From Pleurodeles waltl (lineage: Eukaryota; Chordata; Amphibia; Caudata; Salamandridae), in contig NC_090438.1 of the NCBI RefSeq assembly GCF_031143425.1, forward strand, positions 753,947,823-754,011,822: a DNA stretch of 64,000 nucleotides, in the 5' to 3' direction. The translations under genes and the position numbers were made by a program. Below are positions 44,224 to 54,545 of the stretch, piece by piece. Below the pieces are notes generated by a model. The model did not search any database and was not told the origin of the DNA. It saw nothing but the letters and a program-made list of their open reading frames with translations. How positions within the stretch are numbered: position 1 is the first letter of the stretch; every line of letters begins with the position of its first letter.

Positions 44224-47200
44224 TGTGAGAAGGTAGCCTCTTTCTAGCCTTGTTACCCCCACTTTTGGCCTGTTTGTGAGTGTATGTCAGGGTGTTTGTC
44301 ACTGTTTTCACTGTCTCACTGGGAACCTGATAGCCAGGCCTCAGTGCTCATAGTGAAAACACCATGTTTTCAGTATGGTTGTTATGTGTCACTGGGATCC
44401 TGCTGGTCAGGACCCCAGTGCTCATAGGTTTGTGGCCTATATGTATGTGTCACTGGGACCCTGTCACACAGGACCCCAGTGCTCATAGGTGTGCATGTAT
44501 GTGTTCCCTGTGTGGTGCCTAACTGTCTCACTGAGGCTCTGCTAACCAGAACCTCAGTGGTTATGCTCTCTCATTACTTCCAAATTGTCACTGACAGGCT
44601 AGTGACCATTTTTACCAATTTACATTGGCTTACTGGAACACCCTTATAATTCCCTAGTATATGGTACTGAGGTACCCAGGGTATTGGGGTTCCAGGAGAT
44701 CCCTATGGGCTGCAGCATTTCTTTTGCCACCCATAGGGAGCTCTGACAATTCTTACACAGGCCTGCCACTGCAGCCTGAGTGAAATAACGTCCACGTTAT
44801 TTCACAGCCATTTTACACTGCACTTAAGTAACTTATAAGTCACCTATATGTCTAACCTTTACCTGGTAAAGGTTAGGTGCAAAGTTACTTAGTGTGAGGG
44901 CACCCTGGCACTAGCCAAGGTGCCCCCACATTGTTCAGAGCCAATTCCCTGAACTTTGTGAGTGCGGGGACACCATTACACGCGTGCACTACATATAGGT
45001 CACTACCTATATGTAGCTTCACAATGGTAACTCCGAATATGGCCATGTAACATGTCTATGATCATGGAATTGCCCCCTCTATGCCATCCTGGCACAGTTG
45101 GCACAATCCCATGATCCCAGTGGTCTGTAGCACAGACCCTGGTACTGCCAAACTGCCCTTCCTGGGGTTTCACTGCAGCTGCTGCTGCTGCCCACCCCTC
45201 AGACAGGCATCTGCCCTCCTGGGGTCCAGCCAGGCCTGGCCCAGGATGGCAGAACAAAGAACTTCCTCTGAGAGAGGGTGTGACACCCTCTCCCTTTGGA
45301 AAATGGTGTGAAGGCAGGGGAGGAGTAGCCTCCCCCAGCCTCTGGAAATGCTTTGTTGGGCACAGAGGTGCCCAATTCTGCATAAGCCAGTCTACACCAG
45401 TTCAGGGACCCCTTAGCCCCTGCTCTGGCGCGAAACTGGACAAAGGAAAGGGGAGTGACCACTCCCCTGACCTGCACCTCCCCTGGGAGGTGTCCAGAGC
45501 TCCTCCAGTGTGCTCCAGACCTCTGCCATCTTGGAAACAGAGGTGCTGCTGGCACACTGGACTGCTCTGAGTGGCCAGTGCCACCAGGTGACGTCAGAGA
45601 CTCCTGCTGATAGGCTCCTTCAGGTGTTAGTAGCCTCTCCTCTCTCCTAGGTAGCCAAACCCTCTTTTCTGGCTATTTAGGGTCTCTGGCTCTGGGGAAA
45701 CTTTAGATAACGAATGCATGAGCTCAGCCGAGTTCCTCTGCATCTCCCTCTTCACCTTCTGATAAGGAATCGACCGCTGACCGCGCTGGAAGCCTGCAAA
45801 CCTGCAACATAGTAGCAAAGACGACTACTGCAACTCTGTAACGCTGATCCTGCCGCCTTCTCGACTGTTTTCCTGCTTGTGCATGCTGTGGGGGTAGTCT
45901 GCCTCCTCTCTGCACCAGAAGCTCCGAAGAAATCTCCCGTGGGTCGACGGAATCTTCCCCCTGCAACCGCAGGCACCAAAAAGCTGCATTTCCGGTCCCT
46001 TGGGTCTCCTCTCAGCACGACGAGCGAGGTCCCTCGAATCCAGCGACACCGTCCAAGTGACCCCCACAGTCCAGTGACTCTTCAGCCCAAGTTTGGTGGA
46101 GGTAAGTCCTTGCCTCACCTCGCTGGGCTGCATTGCTGGGAACCGCGACTTTGCAAGCTACTCCGGCCCCTGTGCACTTCCGGCGGAAATCCTTCGTGCA
46201 CAGCCAAGCCTGGGTCCACGGCACTCTAACCTGCATTGCACGACTTTCTAAGTTGGTCTCCGGCGACGTGGGACTCCTTTGTGCAACTTCGGCGAGCACC
46301 GTTTCACGCATCCTTGTAGTGCCTGTTTCTGGCACTTCTCCGGGTGCTACCTGCTTCAGTGAGGGCTCTTTGTCTTGCTCGACGTCCCCTCTCTCTGCAG
46401 GTCCAATTTGCGACCTCCTGGGCCCTCCTGGGCCCCAGCAGCGTCCAAAAACGCCAAACGCACGATTTGCGTGTAGCAAGGCTTGTTGGCGTCCATCCGG
46501 CGGGAAAACACTTCTGCACGACTCTCCAAGGCGTGGGGGATCCATCCTCCAAAGGGGAAGTCTCTAGCCCTTGTCGTTCCTGCAGTATTCACAGTTCTTC
46601 ATCCTAGTAAGAGCTTCTTTGCACCAACCGCTGGCATTTCTTGGGCATCTGCCCATCTCCGAGTGGCTTGTGACTTTTAGACTTGGTCCCCTTGTTCCAC
46701 AGGTACCCTCAGTCAGGAATCTATCGTTGTTGCATTGCTGATTTGTGTTTTCCTTGCATTTTCCCTCTAACACGACTATTTTGTCCTTAGGGGAACTTTA
46801 GTGCACTTTGCACTCACTTTTCAGGGTCTTGGGGAGGGTTATTTTGCTAACTCTCACTATTGCCTAATAGTCCCAGCGACCCTCTACAAGGTCACATAGG
46901 TTTGGGGTCCATTTGTGGTTCGCATTCCACTTTTGGAGTATATGGTTTGTGTTGCCCCTATCCCTATGTTTCCCCATTGCATCCTATTGTAACTATACAT
47001 TGTTTGCACTGTTTTCTAAGACTATACTGCATATTTTTGCTATTGTGTATATATATCTTGTGTATATTTCCTATCCTCTCACTGAGGGTACACTCTAAGA
47101 TACTTTGGCATATTGTCATAAAAATAAAGTACCTTTATTTTTAGTATAACTGTGTATTGTGTTTTCTTATGATATTGTGCATATGACACTAAGTGGTACT

Positions 47201-47368
47201 GTAGTAGCTTCACACGTCTCCTAGTTCAGCCTAAGCTGCTCTGCTAAGCTACCATTATCTATCAGCCTAAGCTGCTAGACACCCTATACACTAATAAGGG
47301 ATAACTGGGCCTGGTGCAAGGTGCAAGTACCCCTTGGTACTCACTACAAGCCAGTCCAGCCTCCTACA
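44224..47368 (+). repeat. 3' LTR of inner element
   Basis: 3145 bp, same length as the 5' LTR. Differences seen include C/A near 44363, T/C near 45030, T/C near 45095, A/C near 45422, T/G near 46422 and C/T near 46914. Confidence 0.93.
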
Positions 47369-47373
47369 ATAGG

Positions 47374-48144
47374 CAGCCTGACCATGTCAGAGACTGCATA
47401 AAACAAGAAGTGCAGAAAATGTTAGAACTGGGAGTGGTTGAGCACTCTGAAAGTCCATGGGCCTCTCCTGTGGTACTTGTACCAAAACCTCATTCCAAAG
47501 ATGGAAAGAAGGAAATGCGGTTTTGTGTAGACTATAGAGGTCTCAACCAAGTAACCAAAACTGATGCTCACCCTATACCCAGGGCAGATGAGATCAAAGA
47601 TACACTGGCATCTGCCAAGTATCTAAGCACTTTTGACTTGACTGCAGGGTATTGGCAGATCAAATTATCAGAAGATGCAAAAGCAAAAACTGCATTTTCA
47701 ACCATTGGAGGCCATTACCAATTCACAGTAATGCCTTTTGGATTGAAAAATGCACCTGCCATTTTTCAGAGGTTGGTGAATACAGTCCTGCAAGGGCTGG
47801 AAGCTTTTAGTGCAGCATATCTGGACGATATAGCTGTCTTTAGCTCCAGTTGGCATGATCACCTGGTCCACCTATGGAAAGTTTTAGAGGCCCTGCAAAA
47901 GGCAGGCCTCACTATCAAGGCTTCAAAGTCCCAGATAGGGCAGGGGAAGGTGGTTTATCTGGGACACCTGGTTGGTGGAGAACAGATTGCACCACTTCAG
48001 GTGAAAATCCAAACTATTATAGATTGGGTTCCCCCTACTACTCAGACTCAGGTGAGAGCCTTCCTAGGCCTCACTGGGTATTACAGGAGGTTCATTAAGA
48101 ACTATGACTCCATTGCAGCCCCTCTTAATGACCTCACATCCTAG
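47374..48144 (+). CDS. Reverse transcriptase of outer element, after the insertion
   Basis: Coding resumes right after the second ATAGG (QPDHVRDCIKQEVQKML). RT motifs: SPWASPVVLVPKP, RFCVDYRGLNQVTK, STFDLTAGYWQIKL, VMPFGLKNAPAIFQ, catalytic AYLDDIAVFS (near 47817) and FLGLTGYYRRFI. The reading frame opens upstream inside the inner LTR, but those residues are LTR sequence. The frame ends at a TAG (48142-48144) where RNase H continues in the same frame, so this is a nonsense mutation (the usual residue here is Trp). Catalytic Asp residues are intact. Confidence 0.9.
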   Translation, partial: QPDHVRDCIKQEVQKMLELGVVEHSESPWASPVVLVPKPHSKDGKKEMRFCVDYRGLNQVTKTDAHPIPRADEIKDTLASAKYLSTFDLTAGYWQIKLSEDAKAKTAFSTIGGHYQFTVMPFGLKNAPAIFQRLVNTVLQGLEAFSAAYLDDIAVFSSSWHDHLVHLWKVLEALQKAGLTIKASKSQIGQGKVVYLGHLVGGEQIAPLQVKIQTIIDWVPPTTQTQVRAFLGLTGYYRRFIKNYDSIAAPLNDLTS

Positions 48145-48657
48145 AAAATGCCTAAAAAGGTATTATGGACAGCAAACTGTCAGAAAGCTTTTGAGGAGCT
48201 GAAGCAGGCCATGTGCTCTGCACTTGTCCTGAAAAGCCCTTGTTACTCTAAAAAATTCTATGTCCAAACTGATGCATCTGAATTAGGAGTAGGGGCAGTC
48301 CTATCACAACTTAATTCTGAGGGCCAGGATCAACCTGTTGCTTTTATTAGTAGGAGGTTGACCCCTAGAGAAAAGCGTTGGTCTGCCATAGAGAGGGAGG
48401 CCTTTGCTGTGGTCTGGGCACTGAAGAAGTTGAGGCCATACCTGTTTGGCACTCACTTCATTGTTCAGACAGACCACAAACCTCTACTTTGGCTAAAACA
48501 AATGAAAGGTGAAAATCCCAAATTGTTGAGGTGGTCCATATCCCTACAGGGAATGGACTATACAGTGGAACATAGACCTGGGAGTAGCCACTCCAATGCA
48601 GATGGACTCTCCAGATATTTCCACTTAGACAATGAAGACCCATCAGGTAATGACTAG
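48145..48657 (+). CDS. RNase H of outer element, C-terminal end of pol
   Basis: In frame with RT after the TAG. Motifs: VQTDASELGVGAVLSQ (Asp), AIEREAFAVVWAL (Glu), QTDHKPLLWL (Asp) and HSNADGLSR (Asp). It ends at TAG 48655-48657, about 30 bp before the 3' LTR. There is no integrase downstream, confirming the protease-integrase-RT-RNase H order. Confidence 0.9.
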   Translation, partial: KMPKKVLWTANCQKAFEELKQAMCSALVLKSPCYSKKFYVQTDASELGVGAVLSQLNSEGQDQPVAFISRRLTPREKRWSAIEREAFAVVWALKKLRPYLFGTHFIVQTDHKPLLWLKQMKGENPKLLRWSISLQGMDYTVEHRPGSSHSNADGLSRYFHLDNEDPSGND

Positions 48658-48674
48658 TCTTATTGTCCTTCGTT

Positions 48675-48687
48675 TGGGGGGGGGTTG
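48675..48687 (+). other. Polypurine tract of outer element
   Basis: TTTGGGGGGGGG then TTG, directly before the 3' LTR. Confidence 0.7.
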
Positions 48688-51682
48688 TGTAGGAAAGTAC
48701 CATCTTGCCTGGCATGTTACCCCCATTTTTTCACTGTATATATGTTGTTTTAGTTGTATGTGTCACTGGGACCCTGCCAGCCAGGGCTCCGGTGCTCATA
48801 AGTGTGCCTGAATGTGTTACCTGTGTTATGACTAACTGTCTCACTGAGGCTCTGCTAACCAGAACCTCAGTGGTTATGCTCTCTCATTTCTTTCAAATTG
48901 TCACTAACAGGCTACTGACCAATTTTACCAATTTACATTGGCATACTGGAACACCCTTATAATTTCCTAGTATATGGTCCTGAGGTACCCAGGGTATTGG
49001 GGTTCCAGGAGATCCCTATGGGCTGCAGCATTTCTTTTGCCACCCATAGGGAGCTCTGACAATTCTTACACAGGCCTGCCACTGCAGCCTGAGTGAAATA
49101 ACGTCCACGTTATTTCACAGCCATTTTACACTGCACTTCAGTAACTTATAAGTCACCTATATGTCTAACCTTTACCTGGTAAAGGTTGGGTGCTAAGTTA
49201 CTTAGTGTGTGGGCACCCTGGCACTAGCCAAGGTGCCCCCACATTGTTCAGGGCCAATTCCCCGGACTTTGTGAGTGCGGGGACACCATTACACGCGTGC
49301 ACTACATATAGGTCACTACCTATATGTAGCTTCACAATGGTAACTCCGAATATGGCCATGTAACATGTCTATGATCATGGAATTGCCCCCTCTATGCCAT
49401 CCTGGCACAGTTGGCACAATCCCATGATCCCACAGGTCTGTAGCTCAGACCTGGGTACTGCCAAACTGCCTTTCCCGGGGTTTCACTGCAGCTGCTGCTG
49501 CTGCCAACCCCTCAGACAGGTTTCTGCCCTCCTGGGGTCCAGCCAGGCTTGGCCCAGGAAGGCAGAACAAAGGACTTCCTCAGAGAGAGGGTGTTACAAC
49601 CTCTCCCTTTGGAAAATGGTGTTAGGGCTGGGGAGGAGTAGCCTCCCCCAGCCTCTGGAAATGCTTTCATGGGCACAGATGGTGCACATTTCTGCATAAG
49701 CCAGTCTACACCGGTTCAGGGACCCCTCAGCCCTGCTCGGGCACGAAACTGGACAAAGGAAAGGGGAGTGACCACTCCCCTGACCTGCACCTCCCCTGGG
49801 AGGTGCCCAGAGCTCCTCCAGTGTGCTCCAGACCTCTGCCATCTTGGAAACAGAGGTGCTGCTGGCACACTGGACTGCTCTGAGTGGCCAGGGCCAGCAG
49901 GTGACGTCAGAGACTCCTTCTGATAGGCTCCTTCAGGTGTTGCTAGCCTATCTTCTCTCCTAAGTAGCCAAACCCTCTTTTCTGGCTATTTAGGGTCTCT
50001 GCTTTGGGGATTTCCTTAGATAACGAATGCAAGAGCTCATCCGAGTTCCTCTGCATTTCTCTCTTCACCTTCTGCCAAGGAATCGACTGCTGACCGCGCT
50101 GGAAGCCTGCAAAACTGCAACAAAGTAGTGAAGACGACTACTGCAACTCTGTAACGCTGATCCTGCCGCCTTCTCGACTGTTTTCCTGGTGGTGCATGCT
50201 GTGGGGGTAGTCTGCCTCCTCTCTGCACTAGAAGCTCCGAAGAAATCTCCCGTGGGTCAATGGAATCGTCCCCCTGCAACCGCAGGCACCAAAGAACTGC
50301 ATCACCGGTACCCTGGGTCTCCTCTCAGCACGACGAGCGAGGTCCCTTGAATCCAGCAACTCTGTTCAAGTGACTCCCACAGTCCAGTGACTCTTCAGTC
50401 CAAGTTTGGTGGAGGTAAGTCCTTGCCTCCCCACGCCAGACTGCATTGCTGGGAACCGCGACTTTTGCAGCTACTCCGGCCTCCGTGCACTTCCGGCGGA
50501 AATCCTTTGTGCACAGTCCAGCCTGGGTCCACGGCACTCTAACCTGCATTGCACGACCTCCTAAGTTGTCCTCCGGCGGCGTGGGACTCCTTTGTGCAAC
50601 TTCGGGTGAGCACTGTTTCACTCCACTTTGTAGTGCCTGTTCCGGCACTTCTGCGGGTGTTGCCTGCTTCTGAGAGGGCTCCTTGTCTTGCTCGACGCCC
50701 CCTCTGTCCCCAGACGCAATTGGCGACATCCTGGTCCCTCTTGGGCCACAGCAGCATCCAAAAACCCTAACCGCACGACTTGCAGCTAGCAAGGCTTGTT
50801 GGCGGTCTTTCTTCAGGAAAACACTTCTGCACGACTCTCCACAGCGTCGGAGATCCATCCTCCAAAGGGGAAGTCTCTAGCCCTTGTCGTTCCTGCAGAA
50901 CCTTCAGCTTCTACTGTCCAGTAGCAGCTTCTTTGCATCCACAGCTGGCATTTCCTGGGCATCTGCCCATCTCCGACTTGCTTGTGACTTTTGGACTTGG
51001 TCCCCTTATTCCACAGGTACCCTCGACTGGAAATCCATTGTTGTTGCATTGCTGGTTTGTGTCTTTCCTGCAGAATTACCCTATCACGACTTCTATGTCC
51101 TTTGGGGAACTTTAGTGCACTTTGCACTCACTTTTCAGGGTCTTGGGGTGGGCTATTTTTCTAACCCTAACTGTTTTCTTACAGTCCCAGCGACCCTCTA
51201 CAAGGTCACATAGGTTTGGGGTCCATCCGTGGTTTGCATTCCACTTTTGGAGTATATGGTTTGTGTTGCCCCTATCCCTATGTGTCCCCATTGCATCCTA
51301 TTGTAACTATACATTGTTTGCACTGTTTTCTAATACTATTACTGCATATTTTGGTATTGTGTACATATATCTTGTGTATATTTGCTATCCTCATACTGAG
51401 GGTACTCACTGAGATACTTTTGGCATATTGTCATAAAAATAAAGTACCTTTATTTTTAGTATATCTGTGTATTGTGTTTTCTTATGATATTGTGCATTTG
51501 ACACTAGTGGTACTGTAGGAGCTTCACTCGTCTCCTAGTTCAGCCTAAGCTGCTCTGCTAAGCTACCATTATCTATCAGCCTAAGCTGCTAGACACCCTA
51601 TACACTAATAAGGGATAACTGGGCCTGGTGCAAGGTGTAAGTACCCCTTGGTACTCACTACAAGCCAGTCCAGCCTCCTACA
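48688..51682 (+). repeat. 3' LTR of outer element
   Basis: 2995 bp, same length as the 5' LTR, with about 50 scattered differences. CRE at 49902-49909. Ends CTACA, followed by the CCTTT duplication. Confidence 0.93.
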
Positions 51683-51724
51683 CCTTTCACCTTAAATTTA
51701 AAAAAATCACAGTGTGCAAGGGAA

Positions 51725-52920
51725 ATGTCACTTCCCAAAACGACAGGTTTTAAGCCTTGTAAGTACTGTCACACACAAATGTCTGTGACAGAGCCTCATC
51801 AGGTTTGGGTGTGGTGCCTGGGGTCGAGTCACATCTCTAAGGCCTGTAGTGACTGCAAAGAGACAGTTCCAAGTCAAAACTCTAGACCCGGTCCTATTCC
51901 AGATCCAGCAGTCGCAGGAATCGTTCCAGAGGTCAGTCTTCATCTCAACTGAAGTTGTCTTGTAAGTCAAAGAACAAGCACAAAGAATCTTTCTACACTC
52001 TCCAAAGTAAGCGTAGGGGCAGCACCATACAACTCAATCTTGCTGCTGAAGTTGATTGACATCAGAGCCTTTTGTGCAACTTGATCAGATACAACCTGCG
52101 TTAAGGTAATGCCCGTGATTCCTCCTGTGAGTCGGAACTCCACTCTATCCCGGGTCCTGCCACTGAAGAAAGTGCTTCTTACAACAGGTGATGTGCAGGG
52201 TGGCCAAAGTCCTTGATCTACAGCTCCCCACTTTAGAGGTCAAAACCAATGTTCTGACATAACTCCTCAGCCAGGGCAAACATCCACTGAGCCAGTCTTG
52301 GCTTTCAAGGGGGCACTTACAGATACCTTGTTGGGGTGTGGACCCAATCTTGCTTTTGCCCTGCCCTCAGTGACCCTGTGATTTTATCTCAGCACCATTC
52401 TCCTGGAAGCTTTGTTTTCCAGGTGTCTACAAGCAGGACAAACCCAAATACATTCTTATGTTTTCCCCCTGATAGGAAGTCAAAACAGGTGAAGATGTTT
52501 GGAAAGAGAATGTTTTCATCCACCAGCTTGGCTCAGATCACTGAATGCCAGGTGTCTCTTGGGGCACTATTCCCATGCCCTGTAGGATTCAGTGACTCAA
52601 GTCCTCCAAGGTGTTCCTGAAGATCTCTGACCTGTTATTGCCCATGATATACAGGACATTTGTGACAATGCCAAGTCCAGAATTTGTTGTGGCTTGTACA
52701 CCACAGATTCCATTGGGTGGGCCACTGGCACTGGTATCGCCATTCGCTGCCATGTTTGGCTGCGGTTAACTAGTTTTTCCGGCAATGTCCAGTCATCCTT
52801 CATTGATATGTCTTTTGGTGGGACTTACCTTTTTGAGGACAAGGCAGATTCCACTCTTGAGCAATTCAAGGAGAATAGGGCCACGGCATACTCCCTGGGC
52901 TTATCTGCCCCACCTCAACC
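51725..52920 (+). pseudogene. DIRS-like gag (ORF1) fragments
   Basis: From ATG 51725: a Cys/His-rich start (PCKYCHTQM, then PHQVWVWCLGSSHISKACSDC), the C..C...H..C..CLG..H....C..C pattern of DIRS ORF1 (one expected Cys is Trp). After about 700 bp of decayed sequence, 52760-52915 encodes WLRLTSFSGNVQSSFIDMSF and ADSTLEQFKENRATAYSLGL, also typical of DIRS gag. Stops and shifts separate the pieces. Confidence 0.6.
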
Positions 52921-53129
52921 AAAGTGCATCAGCTCTATGACTCCTTTCGCAATTTCAGCAGAGGTACCACATGCCACCAAGCCAGTCCAACCTCAACAAG
53001 ATAGGCAGCAATTTTGCTGTCTCGGGCATGGTGCCCACTGCCCCTGTGGCAAAGGTCAAAGGGTTGCCCAGGCCAGTCACCCCACCTGGATCCTACAAAC
53101 CAAATTACTTTAGCATGCCTTTTGTGAAG

Positions 53130-53450
53130 CATAGCCACCTGGTGAGAGGCAAAATCCGCTGATTCTTGGTTGGCAGGCCATAACATCGGACATGTGGGTT
53201 TTCTAAATTATTTTGATGGGTATGTCCGTCCCTTTCTTTCCACGTTGCTGCAACTTCCACTGTCCCCTCAATGACTGATGGAGGACCATCTGTCTGTTTT
53301 GCAGTAGAAAGTGCAAGCTCTTTTGGCCAGAAGGGCTACTAAAAGGGTCCCTGTGCCACAAAGAATGTGGTCGTGATTTCCACTACTTTTTGGTATTCAG
53401 GAAAGACAGCTGCCTTCATCCTGTTTTACACCTGAGTCTTCACTGTGCTT
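53130..53450 (+). pseudogene. DIRS-like reverse transcriptase, N-terminal fragment
   Basis: Short in-frame pieces: SDMWVL...MGMSVPF near 53188-53230, and FHYFLVFRKDSCLHPVL near 53378-53430, matching the GFYS.YFLVPKKDGGLRPVL block before the RT palm. No catalytic box is present. Heavily decayed. Confidence 0.45.
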
Positions 53451-53532
53451 GTCAACCCGCTGTATATCACATTTTTCCCCCTTTTTTTTGGAGACACATG
53501 CATGCTTCTTGCCTAAGGTTGTGAAACATCAG

Positions 53533-53690
53533 TCAAAACATCACTTGCTGGCATTCTGTGCTCCACCTCTCCACTCTAAGGAAGAGAAGCTCTTGGATCT
53601 CATGAGAGCTCTAAGCTTTTATATTGGTAATTCCAATGAACACCAGGTGGGTGATCACCTCTTTGTGGGGTGCTCTGGAGCGAAATAATG
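53533..53690 (+). pseudogene. DIRS-like tyrosine recombinase fragment
   Basis: HLLAFCAPPLHSKEEKL, then MRALSFYI and HQVGDHLFVGCSGAK. This resembles the DIRS recombinase block PVRAL..YI.RT...R..D.LFV.F.G.KKG ahead of the catalytic HxxR. The catalytic Arg/His/Tyr parts are missing. Confidence 0.5.
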
Positions 53691-54129
53691 CAAAAAGAAC
53701 AGTTGATGGACGGAATGCAGAACATATCAAACCTTTACCCCCAGTCACGGATCTGGGTTTAATCCATCTTTTTTTTTCTCACCATGCCATTCAAGTTTGG
53801 ATCTAGCCATCTGCAAATCAGTCTTGACCCTGTTCCCCATGGGAACAGTCCAGCCCGAACTGCCAGACCAGGTCCTCCCTGGACCAGAAACAAGCATCCT
53901 CAGACCGGTTTCGGATGGAACAGGGTCAAGACTGATTTGCATATGGCTGGGTCCAAACTGGGGTGGCATGGTGAGCAAAAGAATTGATGGATTAAACCCA
54001 GATCTGTGACTGGGGGTGAATGTTTGATTGGTTCCGCATTCCATCCATCATTTGTGTTTCTTTGCTTTTGTCACCATTAGTGCGCCGGGTTCCCGAGCTC
54101 ACTGTCCCACCGGATTCAAGCTAGTCTGG

Positions 54130-54180
54130 CTGATGAAGGGTGATACCCTGAAACCGATACCAGGATGCTTGTTTCCGGTC
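54130..54180 (+). ncRNA. Hammerhead-ribozyme-like core, copy 1
   Basis: CTGATGA (54130-54136), stem II AGGGT/ACCCT with a 3-base loop, then GAAAC (54150-54154). Downstream CGGTC (54176-54180) could pair with ACCG to form a short stem III and supply a GUC cleavage triplet. Stem I pairing is weak in the bases I checked, so activity is uncertain. Hammerheads are known in amphibian satellites and in Penelope-like elements. Confidence 0.45.
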
Positions 54181-54452
54181 CAGGGAGGACCTGGCCTGGC
54201 AGTTCGGGCTGGACTGTTTCCATAGGGAACATGGTCAAGACTGATTTGCATATAGCTGGGTCCAAACTCGGGTGGCATGGTGAGCAAAAGGATTGATGGA
54301 TTAAACTCAGATCTGTGACTGGGGTGAATGTTTGATTGGTTCTGCATTCCATCCATCATTTGTGTTTCTTTGCCTTTGTCACCATAAGTGCGCCGGGTAT
54401 GTCCAGACGGGGGTCCCAAGCTCACTGTGCCACTGGATTGAAGCTAGCTTAG

Positions 54453-54503
54453 CTGATGAAGGGTTATACCCTGAAACCGATCCCAGGATGCTTGTTTCTG
54501 GTC
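54453..54503 (+). ncRNA. Hammerhead-ribozyme-like core, copy 2
   Basis: CTGATGA (54453-54459), stem II AGGGT/ACCCT with loop TAT, then GAAAC (54473-54477). The stem is kept while the loop differs from copy 1 (TAT against GAT). The downstream triplet region reads TGGTC here. Same caveat on stem I. Confidence 0.45.
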
Positions 54504-54545
54504 CAGGGAGGACCTGGCCTGGCAGTTCGAGGGTTAAATCTGATT

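Larger units (their letters stand above)
38121..47368 (+). mobile_element. Inner, non-autonomous Gmr1-like element (gag-protease only)
   Basis: Two LTRs of exactly 3145 bp (38121-41265 and 44224-47368) begin TGTGAGAAGG and end CTACA. The target duplication ATAGG lies at 38116-38120 and 47369-47373. The 2958-bp internal region holds one intact ORF (41536-44193) with Gag and protease, followed at once by the polypurine tract. Integrase, RT and RNase H are absent. Primer site, polypurine tract and LTR plan match the outer element. I counted about six differences between its LTRs, so insertion is recent. Confidence 0.93.
31136..51682 (+). mobile_element. Outer Gmr1-like Ty3/gypsy retrotransposon
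   Basis: Two LTRs of exactly 2995 bp (31136-34130 and 48688-51682) begin TGTAGGAAAG and end CTACA or TTACA. The target duplication CCTTT lies at 31131-31135 and 51683-51687. The internal region encodes Gag, protease, integrase, RT and RNase H in that order, the Ty1/copia-like order known for the Gmr1 clade of Ty3/gypsy. RT is interrupted at 38120 by a younger related element. Without that insert the element would be about 11.3 kb. Two frameshifts and one stop also damage it. The LTRs differ at about 50 positions by eye. Confidence 0.93.
51688..53690 (+). mobile_element. DIRS-like retrotransposon remnant
   Basis: Degenerate pieces in the order of a DIRS element: gag, RT start, tyrosine recombinase. 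Most of RT, RNase H and the front of the recombinase are missing. The large Gmr1-like element lies immediately upstream, and may have inserted into the 5' part of this element. DIRS elements integrate with a tyrosine recombinase and make no target duplication. Confidence 0.65.
53692..54545. repeat. ~300-bp repeat: one inverted and two direct copies
   Basis: The block GTCAAGACTGATTTGCATAT.GCTGGGTCCAAACT...GGTGGCATGGTGAGCAAAAG...GATCTGTGACTGGGG recurs at about 53926 and 54232 (306-bp spacing), and is present reverse-complemented at about 53692-53840. The two inverted copies face each other with ~75 bp between, forming a long foldback. The array ends near 54545. Confidence 0.75.

Noticed and set aside
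47314..47373. Start of the RT frame upstream of the ATAGG duplication
   Set aside because: These 18-20 codons are inner LTR sequence that happens to be in frame with RT.
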